DNA of 64,000 nucleotides from positions 25,181,456 to 25,245,455 of the forward strand of contig OZ024875.1 in assembly GCA_964017185.1 (NCBI GenBank), given 5' to 3'. The DNA comes from Rugalucina vietnamica (lineage: Eukaryota; Mollusca; Bivalvia; Lucinida; Lucinidae). Below the pieces are notes generated by a model. That model was given only the letters and a program-made list of their open reading frames with translations. It ran no database searches and was not told the origin of the DNA. Each line of letters opens with the position of its first letter. Position 1 is the stretch's first letter. Shown here one piece after another: positions 11,724 to 23,750 of this stretch. Position numbers and translations under genes: made by a program.

Positions 11724-11852
11724 TGTTAGAGAAGAATGGCTGCTAGGCAACGACTTCTTATCACTAACTCTTTACCCAAATTGAATGCAGCAAAATATTT
11801 CATAGATGATGGTTAACACAGACAATACTCAACTATGAGCCAATATCTTTTT

Positions 11853-12916
11853 AGCTCACCTGAGCCGTCAGGCTCACAAGGTGAGCTTATAGCATACACA
11901 TGCTCCGTCGTCCATCCGTCCGTCCGTCGTCCACCATTTTCAAAGATCTTCTTCTCTGAAACAGCTTGGCCAATCAAAGCCAAATTTTACATGAAGCATC
12001 TATGGGAAGGGGGAACCAATGTGTTTTTAAATAATACAGGTCACATGACCAAGATGGCCACCATATCCATATATGGTAAAAACCCTTCAAAATTCTTCTC
12101 CGGAACCACTGGACCAATTTCAAAGAAAATTGGCATGAAGCATCGGGGACTAGAGTACTACAATGTGTTTATAAATTATGACCTTTGGATGACCTAGACC
12201 TATTTTATGGCAAGGTCAACATAGGTCGCACATGCATTTGAATGGGGAAAATTGTTAAAATGTCATTTGAAAGGAAAAATTTGCAGGAAATGGGCAAATG
12301 GACTGAACATATGTGATTCTGAAAAAAAAATTGGATCCCAGGGGTTGGTATGCCCCCACCCCGGGGCAATATACATGTATATTACAATAATATTCAAAGA
12401 TGTTCTTCTCTGAAACCGCTTGGCCAATCAAAGCCAAGTTTTATATGAAGCATCTATAGGAAGGAAAGGGGAACCAATGTGTATATAAATAATCCAGGTT
12501 AGATGACCAAGATGGCCGCCATGCCCATATATGGTAAAACCCTTCAAAAATCTTCTTCTCCGGAACTGGTTTACCGATTTCAAAGAAACTTGGCATGAAG
12601 CATCGATGACTCAATTACTACAATGTGTATATAAATTATGACCCTGTGAATACCTTGACCTATTTTAAGACAAGGTCAACATGGGTTGCCTATGTATTTG
12701 AATGGGTAAACTGTTAAAATGTCATTTGAAGGAAAAAAACTTGTAGGAAATTAGCAAATGGACAGGATATTGATTATCTGGGAAAAAGAAAAAAAAAATG
12801 GTCAGAGGGCTTCATCTGCCCCTATACTGGGACTGTTTTCTGTAATATTCAAACATGTTTATTGGTATATACAGCAGATCTCAGGTGAGCATTTACAGGA
12901 CCATTGGTCCTCTGGT
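11853..12916 (+). mobile_element. AGCTCACCTGAG-family element with two internal units
   Basis: It is complete end to end: 5' hairpin at 11853, unit markers at about 12039 (GGTCACATGACC) and 12497 (diverged AGATGACC), and a 3' hairpin ending at 12916. It carries CCATATATGG in both units. It ends about 110 bp before the foldback element at 13026. Confidence 0.85.
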
Positions 12917-13025
12917 TTAACTATTTCGTTGCTAGGCAACATGAAACTAATAGGTCTGTTGTCTCTTTTAGAACTAATTTGCAATATTTACCCTATAATT
13001 GATAATTTCAAGGTTAACAATACTC

Positions 13026-16000
13026 CAGTCCCTGAGGGGTCATTCGTGTGCACGAGAGGTCCAGAGAAAATTTTTCCATAAATGGTTAGAGACATATCTG
13101 AGGTGCAAGAAAATCGAGGGTGATTGGCTGAAATCATGGTGCGGTCCGAGAAATCCAAGATGGCCGCCAAGATGGCAGCCGATTTTCTTGAAAATGACTG
13201 TATACATAAAATTAGCTACCACAACATGCTTTAATTTCGTTTTTGGAATCAAAATGATTATATTAGAAAAGAAGAGATACAAATAGAATGTTTCATGCCA
13301 TTTTGTAATGGCTAAACATCAAAAATATTTTTCATGGGCCTGAAAACCATGGAAAATTGGTCAAATTTTGATGAAAATATGAGGACAGGGTACAACTGTT
13401 TCCTTCACTGGCTCTCATTATTGATATAATGTTTAGAAAACACCATTTAAACTTTAATTAGTCGTAAGGCTAAATCAATAAGTTCTTTAAAAGGCTTTAT
13501 TCTGACCCTGATGTCTGGTAAAAGTCCCTCAAAAGTGGGTGGGGTAAACAGACCCTTTCGACAAAAATAACCATTTAGCTTACTTAAGTTGTCACAACTT
13601 GCTTCTTATTAGTTATTTTGACATAAAATATCTAAAATAGATAAAAAGTGATTCAAATACATGCGTTCATGCAATTTTACCCGAACTTTACACCAAACAT
13701 CTTAGACCAGGATCAGAAAAATGTCCAAAATTTGTAACATTTTAATGACAATATGACAAATGTGTGCAACATTTTCCTTTAATTTCATCTTTTGCTTGAT
13801 CATAGCTTTCTCAAAATTAAATGGTTAAGATGCCTTAATAATTAAGGTCTTCAAATGCATTTATTCTGGTTTTGCGTTGCCTTAAAAGTGGGTGGGGTCA
13901 GCACACCTTTCTTCAGACAATGTCTATTTAATCTCAGCTAGCTATTACAGCTTGCATCTGCTTAGTATTTTGAATATTATATTCTTAATAGTAAGGAAGA
14001 GATAAAAATACATGGTTATGTGCAATTTTTGCCTTATGTAACACCAATGGGAAAAATACATGCTTTATATGTCATCTTTGCCCGACATTACACCAAACTA
14101 TGATACGGGCCAGAAAAATGTCAGGAAACTGTCAAATTGTGATGACAATACAAAACAATGAGCAGGACCTTTTACTTTACTGTCACCCACTATTCTAGAT
14201 CAGCTGGCTAACCTGCATTCCAATACATTTTGTGACCTCGCTCTTCTTCTGTGTGGAGAGGTCTAACGGAGTACTGATGGACATGGAAATATTCCGTCTA
14301 CCACTATTCATGTATGACTAAGACCAGAGGATGCTCACCTGATCTTGACAGTTTTCAGTTCAGAAATCTCATTACAGGTTACACAAGTAAAGGTTATAAC
14401 TTAAATGTTATGCGACAGTCTGCATGCTAAGTGTTTAACCCAATCATAGTTTGATAACTATGCTGCCTTCTTTATTTGTACGCAGGTGGGTCAGGCGTTA
14501 GACTGATGATGGCCCCGACATAAAGCTATTCATTTTAGTTGGTTGAGGCCAGAGCTTCTTGTCTGTTGCTTGGCTCACAGGGGTTTAACTGGTGTTTTTC
14601 TTTCGCTCCGGATTTCAGTCAGTTATATGGCGCCTAGGGATCTCCACCGTCTGACAGCTAAATGAATTTATGAGTCCTCGTTTTTGATTTATCATGGTGG
14701 TTATCATGCTTTATTTGTTTGTCCTTGATGATTCATTGACTAGTTAGAGATTCACCATGAGAGCCGAACAACTAACTAAATGTTGTAAACTACTGCAGAA
14801 TATGAGGGTTAGGTTAGAGCTCTGTAAAATCAATTAACCCCCCCCCCCGCCCCAGCAATTTATATACCCGACATATCTGATCTTTCCAAGGCGATAGTTC
14901 TGTTGTGGTTTTATTTGTTTTGTGTTTTGGAGTCAAATTTCTGTGCTGTTTGAACCTTATGTACGTTTTCATAGTTTTAGTTAAGTTCGGTTGACTGTGT
15001 GGCCACCTATTGGTAAGTAGCTGCTCACTCAGGTAAGGATATGTTCTCTATGTATTCGTACCTAATTGTCAATTTAGTTTTTCCCGCCTCGGTATTTATA
15101 ATTTGAATTTCTTTCTGATTGTGCCTTTTCCTGATCATTCCCTACTTGTACCTTTTTACTTGAAGGGGAGCTAATGACCCCTACCATGGGATGTGTCCTT
15201 ATGGGCCCAAGGAGCATGGGTGACAAGATTAAGATTGCTACACACAATATAAAAGCTCTGGGTCTTGTCTTTTCCCAATGTAAGTCTATGACGGACGACG
15301 ATGGATCTTGGAGTCTTGCTATCTTATAAGCTCACTTGATAAGCCTTTGGCTCAGGTAAGCTAAAAAGGCTTTATAGTTTTAAAGAGGAGCATGATAAAC
15401 ATTTTTTTTTTTTTTCAATTCAACTGTCTTAAATGGGTGGGGTAAATAAACACCATGAATGGAAAATATCCATATTTCTTTTACTAAGGTGGTCATTACT
15501 TGTAAAAATAAATGAAATATAAAATTTTGATCCTTTGGAAGCAATGAAAACGTTCAAAGGGAGGAAGTATGGGCCATATTGCGAAATTTCGGGTACTGAA
15601 CCATCATTAGTGACCCTTTCTAAAACCGGCGACGATATAAGACTTGTAAAGAACTTATATTAATCCTATTTCCGATTTAACTTTAAGAATAACATAGATT
15701 ATTAGATCCTTTGGAAGCAGTAAACCATTTAAAAGGTTAAGTACAATGTTGGGTAATGAACCCTCATCAATTCATCTATGACCCTGAAAAACTGGCCACG
15801 AAAGCCAGGATTTCTTAATTTTTTACATCATCATAAAGACTCATATTTCCAAAGGGGCCAGATCATATAAATAGTGTTAAGAAGATGTAACTTAACATAT
15901 ATGTCTGAAATAATTCAGATATTCTTATCGATCCCAAATGATCTAAAGAAAAATATAATCTGCACTATAGATGAAATACGGGGTGACTTTTAAGGGCGCC

Positions 16001-17471
16001 ACACGGCACCACACCAGTTCCAGTAATACCAAAGAAAATGCAATTATTTGATCTTTTGGAAGCAGTAAAACATTTAAAGGGTGAAGGTGGGCATGGGCCA
16101 AATTGTACAATTTGGGGTAACAAACCTTCATCTGACCCTTTACAAGCATTCTTCAAGCAAAATATCAAATTGAATGCTGGGTGAAATTTACATTAAATAG
16201 GACAAATCACATACGTTTTTCTGATACAAATTTAAGATATTTAGTGTTAAGGATGGGTAAAGTGACTTGAAAGCATGCATTTATAATACATTTTATCCAT
16301 TTTATACATTTTGTGTAAAAATAGCTAAGTAGAAGCAAGTTGTGATAACTTAATTAAGTTCAATGTTTATTTTGGATGAAAGGGTTTGTTTACCCCACCC
16401 ACTTTTAAGGCGCTTTTATCTGAATTCAAGATCAGAATAAATCTATTCAAAGAAATTTATCATATAGGCTAAGTACTGTCTAATCAAAGTTTAAAAGGTG
16501 TTTTCTAAGCATAAAAAAAGCATTATATCATTAATGAGTGATAGTGAAGGTAACAGTTGTACAACTTCTTCATATTTTCATCAAAATTTGACAAATGTTG
16601 TGTAGTGTACAGGCCCCTGAGAATATTTTTTGATGTTTAGCCATAATAAAATGACATGAAACCTTTTGTTTGTATCTCTTCTCTTCTTTTATAATTATTT
16701 TGGGTCCAAAAACCAAGTAAAATCATGTTGTGGTTGCTAATTTGATGTATACAGCCATTTTCAAGAAAATCGGCCACCATCTTGGTGGCCATCTTGGATT
16801 TATCTTACCAAAATTATGTTAAATTGCATAGAGCATGTATTTGTATCACTTTTTACCTATCAGAAACATTTTATGTCAAAATAACTAATAAGAAGCAAGT
16901 TGTGACAACTTAATTAAGTTAAATGGTTATTTTTGTCGAAATGGTCTGTTTACCCCACCCACTGTTGAAGCACTTTTATCAGACATCAGGGTCAGAATAA
17001 AGCCTTTTAAAGAACTTAGTCATTTAGCCTAATGACTAACTTATGTTTAAATGGTGTTTTCTAAGCATTTTAACAATAATGAGTGACAGGGAAGGAAACA
17101 GTTTAACCCCATCCTGATATTTTCATCAAAATTTGACCAATTTTGTATGCTTTTCATGCCCCTGAAAAATATTTTTGATGTTTAGCCATTATAAAATAAC
17201 ATGAAACATTCTATTTGTATCTATTCTCTTCTAATACAATCATTTTGAGTCCAAAAACCAAGTAAAAGTATGTTGTGGTAACTAATCCTATGTATACAGC
17301 CATTTTCAAGAAAATTGCCCACCATCTTGGCGGCCATCTTGGATTTCTCGGACCGCACCATGATTTCAGCTGATCACCCTCGATTTTCTTGCACCTCAGA
17401 TATGTCTCTAACCGTTTATGGAAAAATTTTCTCTGGACCTCTCGTGCACACGAATGACCCCTCAGGGACTG
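13026..17471. mobile_element. Foldback element with ~660-bp terminal inverted repeats
   Basis: The ends are CAGTCCCTGAGGGGTCATTC (13026) and its inverse ending at 17471. The arms match out to about 13685 and 16815, including GTGTGCACGAGAGGTCC, CCAAGATGGCCGCCAAGATGG, GTGGGTGGGGTAAACAGACC and TTGTCACAACTTGCTTCTTA. More diverged copies of the AAAGTGGGTGGGGT unit recur inside (about 13880, 15430, 16390), so the arms seem built from tandem subunits. No transposase was seen. An AGCTCACCTGAG relative is nested at 14333-15362. No clear target-site duplication was found, so the superfamily is unassigned. Confidence 0.8.
14333..15362 (-). mobile_element. Diverged AGCTCACCTGAG relative nested in the foldback element
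   Basis: On the minus strand it begins AGCTTACCTGAGCCAAAGGC, has a second arm AAGTGAGCTTATAAG and a CGTCGTCCGTCATAG stretch, and ends ATCAGGTGAGCATCCTCTGG. Thus it has the family termini but an interior unlike the 456-bp units. Part of its interior (about 15000-15160, CTGCTCACTC..TTTCTGATTG..CCTACTTGTACC) recurs at 17700-17880 and 29120-29180. Confidence 0.7.
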
Positions 17472-18304
17472 TATTACAACTTTTTATTGTGTCCTGAATC
17501 GTGAGGTTATAAAATATTTCTCACCCATACCCCCAATTTCATTGTAAATTTTCGCAAAGCCCAGCTTTTCTCATGAAAATGCTCAGCCCATTCAAAGTTT
17601 CAGCTGGATGTAGGTGATATTTGCATTGCTAAAAACAGCAAAGCATTGTGTAAACTACAGTGTGTCAATGGTTGATTTTGTGCCACCAGTTGCCATGACA
17701 ACTGAGTGGCTGCCTATTGGGAAATAGCTGCTCACTCGGCTTACAATATGTCCAATATGTTTTCTAAGTATAAGAACCTAATCATCAATTTTTTTTTTCT
17801 CACCTCAGATTTTGGAGTGGGAATTTCTTTCTGATTGCACAGTTTCCTGATCATTACCTACTTGTATTATTTTAGGTACATATTACCTAAGTGACCATTG
17901 GCCTCTCATTGCAGGTTGTTATCTAGATGTGAAATTTTAGCAGTGTATCATGTGTGCATTATATTGAGCAATTATACAAAATACAAATACAAATAAGTTT
18001 ATTTCTCTCACTCCATAACACGGTTATACCAAATTGGCCGAGATTTGCCTTTTTATGTTAATGTATCAAAAGTAAGAACAGACAGACCAGGAATTGATAC
18101 AATAACATTTAAAATCCCAAATGCAAGGTGGGGAAAAATGTTAACACAAGACATTACATGAACAACAAGCATTGAAGCTTGTAGCCATCAAGCTTGCAAC
18201 AAACAAAAACAAAGATGGTGACATCAAAATAAAGTGCATGTTAGAAACTGTGTGTACTTATCAGTAACCCAGAGATTGAATTCTTGTCTTCACTATTATT
18301 ATAG
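17472..18304. other. Intron with a transposon fragment and a LINE-like 3' tail
   Basis: 17700-17880 repeats part of the 14333-15362 interior. About 17970-18230, read on the minus strand, ends with AAATAAACTT and a TTTGTATT repeat tail, as LINE 3' ends do. No coding was recognised before the exon at 18305. Confidence 0.5.
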
Positions 18305-18416
18305 ATGTACCATTGTGATCTCGTATGAAACTAGTCCAGGAGCAACAGCATTACAGTGGCTGTCCAAAAATCAGACAGCAGGACAAAGACATCCTTATCT
18401 GTTCAGTCAGTGTCAG
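18305..18416 (+). CDS. LTA4H: LTA4H exon, end of N-terminal domain
   Basis: The acceptor is TATTATTATAG and the donor TGTCAG|GTAACA. The exon is 112 nt; its first base completes the split lysine codon from 9046. It encodes CTIVISYETSPGATALQWLS and then KNQTAGQRHPYLFSQCQ. This is the strongly conserved ALQWL..Q.SG..HPYLFSQCQ segment of LTA4H, whose Gln (Q134/Q136 region in human) lines the substrate pocket. The match is closer to LTA4H than to aminopeptidase B. Confidence 0.94.
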
Positions 18417-18464
18417 GTAACATATACTGTATGCTGATTATATGATTATGTCTCTTGTGGTTAA

Positions 18465-19123
18465 GGTCAGGGTGAAGTAAAAAACGCCACGATGAAATTT
18501 TCTTATTTTTTACATATCGATGTATTTAACGCTCCCCCATTGGAATATGCAAAAATATTTATTGACTACCAGATTAGTTTTTGAGCTACAGGCTATCCAA
18601 AAACACCATTTTTGCAGTTGAACTCAATGGGGAAAAGGGAAATAGATGTCGGATTTTGCACATAAAAATATTTTTCTCCTAAATTCCATGATGAAGTTTT
18701 TTTAAAAACTGATATTATCTGCGTAAATCAGTTTGGAACAGGTTGCTTGAAAAAAAGTCCTTGACAACCAGGCTCGTTTTCGTGCTATTGGAGGTTTTGA
18801 TACTATGGTAGTGCGTTTTTGGTATTTTGGGCGACGTAACGTAACGTCGTGGCGCGAACACGCGTTGCATTTCAGTGTGCGACTGACGCAAGAATTACAA
18901 TAAATGACTTTTACTGCAGAAATTCTCATATCTGTGTTTTGGTAAAAATTTGTCGCAGTCTTTAAGGGAAGAAAAATGTAAAAATTCGTACTAAATGACG
19001 TAAAAGCTACAGCTTTCTCCGGTTCAAAAAGGCAGGACATAAGAGCGTCGATTCTTGTTCCACTGGCGTCGCAAAGCAACGTCACGCGTAACGCTCATAA
19101 CGACGTTTTACTTCAGCCTGACC
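18465..19123. mobile_element. TTAA-flanked MITE (piggyBac-like)
   Basis: TTAA stands on both sides (18461-18464 and 19124-19127). The inverted ends are GGTCAGGGTGAAGTAAAA and TTTTACTTCAGCCTGACC. The 659-bp interior has CpG-rich segments (AACGTAACGTCGTGGCGCG) and no transposase. The TTAA target suggests mobilisation by piggyBac-type transposases (inference). The minus ORF 18702-19085 lies wholly inside and is not a gene I recognise. Confidence 0.78.
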
Positions 19124-19314
19124 TTAAGTGAAAATACAGATTAAGTTACCCACAAAATTCCCACTGTGTTCTCACATATTCCTTGCAAAAGTATAATGAT
19201 TTTTCCACTGTCAAACCGCACATAAACAGAGATGTTTGGGGAGATCCCATGCTCGTCAGTCAGGGTTTGTTTCACACTGAGGCACTAAAAGAAACAGGAT
19301 TTCTAGCTCACCTG

Positions 19315-19640
19315 AGTGGAAGCTCTGCTTCTATCCACATCCATCCACCATTTTCTGAAACTCTGAAACGGCTTGGCCAAGTGAATTCAAATTTCATGTG
19401 GAGCTTCAGTGGGAAGGGGGAATGAAAATTTATTTAAATGATCCAGGTCACATGACCAAGATGGCTACCGTGCCCATATATGGTGAAAATAGATAAAAAT
19501 CCTCTTTTCCAGAACCCAATGTCCTATGACCTTGAAATTTGGCATATAGCATGGCATTAGGATGACCTTTACCTATTTTGTGGCAAGGTCAACTAAGGTC
19601 CCCTATGCAATCGAATAGGAAATTGATAAAATGCCATTTA
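19315..19640 (+). mobile_element. AGCTCACCTGAG-family fragment, diverged
   Basis: It begins AGCTCACCTGAGTGGAAGC and carries one unit with GGTCACATGACCAAGATGG, CCATATATGG and a TTTACCTATTTTG..GGCAAGGTCAAC block. It then breaks off. The inner half of the hairpin is lost. Confidence 0.75.
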
Positions 19641-20186
19641 ATAGGGGAAAACTTGCTTTACTGGGGACACACCAAATGACAATGTTTGGCATGTCACCAG
19701 TATACTATTCAGATTCAGGACTCATATGCTGGATGAGATGCCCAAACTAGTATCTCGTAAAATCGGAATGTAGCATACACTGACATGCCTAAAATGTACA
19801 CCAAATATGTTCAGTGCGTATTCATGCAACAGTGACATGTGTTGAATTTATTCATAATGCATAAGACACTTGTCCGAGACATGCTGAGGTTCTGGAAAAA
19901 TTTTATGCCTGCTTAAAAATATTTTGGGCTCAAACGCGCCTGGAACACGCAATGACTTATAGTGACATACACCAAGTGTACAAGACGCACATGTAACACG
20001 TTCTTAAGTGTATCGGATGTGCTTTTGACGTTTGTTGAATTTTGGATTTTTTTTTCAACACGCTGTCACGAGTTTGTCTTATACGCTAATGTATAACTTG
20101 GATTTAAGGTCATATTGAGACAGTCAATTATCCTAGCCATACTGTTCCTGGGCAAGCCTCCCAGAGGTAGTTTACCTGTAGTAAGT
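19641..20186. other. Intron, unclassified
   Basis: No exon was seen. A short block near 19990-20090 (TGTGCTTTTGACGTTTGTTGAA..TTGTCTTATACG) recurs in diverged form at 46790-46890, so it is probably repeat-derived. Confidence 0.4.
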
Positions 20187-20513
20187 CAGGGTTCCCACGG
20201 GCACTGAAAAACATGGAAAACATGAAAAATGGCTAAAAAAATCCATGCATGGAAAAATCATGGAATTTAAAGAATGATGAAATATCCTCGAAAAATCATG
20301 GAATTTTGTTATGAAATGCCAGTTTGGATGTCTTTGGAATTACCTTGAAGTAAGTTACTTTTGTTATATAATATCTGTTCTTTTATACACTTCTATATGA
20401 CAAAAAAGTAAATAGATAAACAGAAAAAAATAGTCCTGGAAATTTAACTTTGATCATGGAATTATCATGGAAAAGTCATGAAATTTTATTTTATACTGTC
20501 CGTGGGAACCCTG
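20187..20513. mobile_element. MITE with CAGGGTTCCCACGG inverted ends
   Basis: CAGGGTTCCCACGG (20187) and CCGTGGGAACCCTG (to 20513) are inverted termini. The interior is a series of CATGGAA/TCATGGAATTT words. Flanks GTAAGT and GTAAGC agree at 5 of 6 bases. hAT-type MITEs with similar CAGGGTTCCC ends are common in animals, so hAT is likely but the duplication is not a clean 8 bp. Confidence 0.75.
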
Positions 20514-20724
20514 GTAAGCGCACATTATTTCCTAGCACCACTATCTGACAGTTTGTACAATTGAAATAAAGTTTATGCCACTTTTATGAAGAAATTATCA
20601 AAAGCTGGAAAACATTCAGATGTATGTAGCATGTTGTTGATTTTGCAAACAACGAAATGCTGGCAATGGTAATTTTCATATAGATTTACATGTACATTAT
20701 TGTCCCTAAATTGTCATATTTCAG

Positions 20725-20793
20725 GCTATCCACTGTAGGAGTATTGTCCCCTGTCAGGATACACCATCTGTGAAGTGTCCCTATGAAGCAAGG
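20725..20793 (+). CDS. LTA4H: LTA4H exon, N-terminal/catalytic domain boundary
   Basis: The acceptor is CATATTTCAG and the donor GCAAGG|GTTAGT. The exon is 69 nt, 23 codons, phase 0 to 0. It encodes AIHCRSIVPCQDTPSVKCPY followed by EAR; human LTA4H reads AIHCRAILPCQDTPSVKLTY here, so this small exon is unmistakable. The cysteines and CQDTPSVK segment are diagnostic for the LTA4H branch of M1 peptidases. It lies between the MITE at 20187 and a 370-bp repeat remnant. Confidence 0.95.
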
Positions 20794-21194
20794 GTTAGTT
20801 TATCAAAATATATCATATTACAAACATTCTCCCTATAAAGTTGATTCTAGAAAAGCAGTTGTTAAATACATTAAAAAGAATGCTGATCTGCATTTCCAGA
20901 TGGAAACCTTTAAACAATGTAGTAAGCATATCTGATAACACTTGTGACTTGAAATGTTGCAAAGATACCTTTTCCATCAACAGACAGCATTATGCGGATT
21001 AAAATAATTCTTATGTAAAGGTGTGTGTGGTGGGGAGGGTGGGGGGGTCAAATGAGCTAACTTGAATTGGAGTGTCAGTTCATCATATCTGGATCCCTGC
21101 TGTGACAATATAAAACAATTTTTAAATTTGGTGATGGCTTTCCATAGTGTTTGTTGGGAAAATACAGTTGTTGTCAACCTGACAAAACTACTGT

Positions 21195-21265
21195 TTGTAT
21201 ATACACCTGTAAATCAAATCATAGTCATACAGGGTGACAAAACTACTGTCTGTATACATACAGTG
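21195..21265 (+). repeat. Short ~70-bp repeat shared with 31210-31320
   Basis: ACACCTGTAAATCAAATCATAGTCATACAGGGTGACAAA.CTACTGTCTG occurs here once and at 31210-31320 nearly twice in tandem, in both places in LTA4H introns. Family and origin are unknown. Confidence 0.6.
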
Positions 21266-21274
21266 TTGTTATGG

Positions 21275-21540
21275 CTTAAAACCCATTTTTGCACAGTTCG
21301 CGCTGATCACTTGTGATTTTTCGCGGCGAAACCACGGCGAAATTTCACCGGCCAAGGGAAAATTTCAACGTTTAATCGGTTAATTTTTTCGCCGTGAAAA
21401 TCGGATTTTCGCGGTGAAATTTCGCCGTGTTTCACGGCGAAATTCGTTTTTTAACGTTTACAACAGGTAAGTTTAAATTTCCCTTTTCGCCGCGAAACAC
21501 GGCGAAATACCTGTAAATTTCAACATGAAATTAATTATTT
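21275..21540 (+). repeat. CGGCGAAATTTCGCC palindromic-word cluster
   Basis: It starts GTTATGGCTTAAAACCC and then carries many variants of CGCGGTGAAATTTCGCCGTG and TTTCACGGCGAAA. A related block lies inverted at 29245-29490, which also carries GGGTTTTTAGCCATAAC. The GC content of the words stands out against the AT-rich surroundings. No coding was seen. Confidence 0.7.
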
Positions 21541-23377
21541 TTAATTAGTCCGGCACGAAATCAATTTGACCTGGAATTGTGGTATAAAGTTTTTTTCTTT
21601 AGAGATTCTTGTAGGTTAGACATTGCCATTAAAGATTCTGGATGATGACAGCCTGTCATCATTGAGCATTTTGAGAAATTCAAGATGGCGTCCAAGATGT
21701 CGGAAAATAATGAGAATACATGCACTATTATACAATGTGCCCCTTAAAATAAATAAAAATGCTATGTTTCCTCACAACTTTACCATGTATTATTATATCT
21801 GACATAAGTCATTATTTCTTGGTTTAAAGATCAAAAATGACATCCAAGATGGCCACCAAAATAAGATTTCTGGACGAATTTAAATGTCTATACAATATAT
21901 ACATATTTGAACTTCTTATGCATACACATTTTGATCAGTTAGGCCTTTAAATGACCTATTAAGTTTTGTACTAAATATAAATTTGTATATGTAAGACCTT
22001 ACCAATAGAGAATCCAACTTCTGACACCCTGTCAGCATTGGACAATTTAACCAAATCATATAGACATCTGAAAATAATTTTATGCATAGTTTTATAGTTT
22101 GTCCCTAACTGAATAAGAATGCTATTTTGTCCTACTATTTAGTACATAATGACATGTCTAACATCAGTTACCTTTTCCAGGTTTGAATACAGTATGGAAT
22201 CCAAGATGGCTGTCAGAACATTTAAATATTACTTTTCCTAATACATACACATTTGAACCTTTTGCATATTTCTGATTTTTATGTATCATTATAAATGTTT
22301 AACTCTTAGGAATTCTAATGAAAAAATGAACAAGAACTCAACTGTGTAGATGCCGCTCACATAATATGTCTGGTCAAAAGTATCCTTGTGTACCAGCTAG
22401 ACACTGATGTACATTTTTGTTACTTTAAAGCTCAACACCTCACAATATCTGGTATCATTTGAAAGCCATAGACATAAAGCCGACAGACTGTATGAAAAAA
22501 TGCTGAACTAACACCTAATTTAAATAACGTTGATGCTCTATACGGCTGGGTCACTATTGCACAGTTCCATACTTTGAGCTCCTTAATAATTGAATTTGCC
22601 AGCATGTTTTAAAATCAGATCTGCCAATTGTGTTGCCAGTGTTATTTTGGTGGCTGACAAATGAGACCAAACTTTACCCTACACCTTTAATTATACCTCT
22701 TGATGACCACCAGACCGCCTTCTTAAATCAACTAAATTGCATTTTCGAAGTGAAAGTGAGAGTCATATCACCACAGAGCGCTGTGGTTACAACAAAGCAA
22801 GATTAGGCTTGTAGGACATAATTCACACAAAACTGTGAGAGCAATGGTTTTTAGAATGTGTCCTGCATAAGTATGTTCTTTTGCACATGCTTAAGGCACA
22901 GTTTGATATAGGGGTTTAATTTTTCAGACACAACAATTTTCATATGCTAGATTTACTGCTTGTGGTATGCATATTGACCAGATCTGCTTTGTAGGTTTCA
23001 TTTACTTTGACAGTGTTTTGCCAAACTATGTTTAGTCTAGCAATAAAGTGTGTCTATGGGTAACTTAGATATAATTTTTGAAACCTTGCTCATTTTCATC
23101 AGTACCTGGCCTTCATGTATTTTTCAAGCACACACGTTCAGCTGGTGCCCTTGACATATATTTCATGCTCATCTCACTCTGACCACATTAATGTCAAATT
23201 ACTTAGCCAACTGAAACTGTCTTTGAAATAGCACAGACTTGAAACCCTTGATGTATCATTTCATGCCAAACTCTTGGCTTTGAAATCATAAATGTCGAGG
23301 GTAACACTTGGATTGCGTAACCATGCATGTTAATTGCCATTGATATACGTTTGAAGCATGTGCCTTGACCTGGTATC

Positions 23378-23690
23378 CTTTGTTTGTTTGTTTGAATTGA
23401 TGCTTTACGTCCCAGTCAACAGCAAAGGTCATGTCGTGACGTTGCCTATACTTTATGGGATTTTTACCCAAAGTGAGGATGTCATGACATCCAACAATAG
23501 CTTAATATATAACCATCCAACAAGGCCACAAAGGCTTATATATGTGGATGGTTTGACTTGAAACCACTTTTCCTGGGCAGGCTCAAGCTTGAGCGGTTAA
23601 CCAGTAATAAGATAGTCAGTCAGTAGCGTATTAGCTTTGCCTGGAGGCACAAGCAGCCCATCTTATTTCTCCTAGGCCCCAATGGCCTTG
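23378..23690 (+). repeat. Dispersed ~300-bp repeat, copy 1 of 3
   Basis: It is shared with 27128-27395 and 44945-45235, all in + orientation. Common blocks are TTTACGTCCCAGTCAACAGC, ATGACATCCAACAA, GGATGGTTTGACTTGAAACC, GGTTAACCAGTAAT and GCTTTGCCTGGAGGCACAAG. No ORF is common to the copies. It is a SINE-like or MITE-like family that I cannot name. Confidence 0.75.
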
Positions 23691-23750
23691 ATCTGATTTT
23701 CACGCTCTGTTGACTTTGACAATATTTATGTCACGACTTGCACTAAGGTA

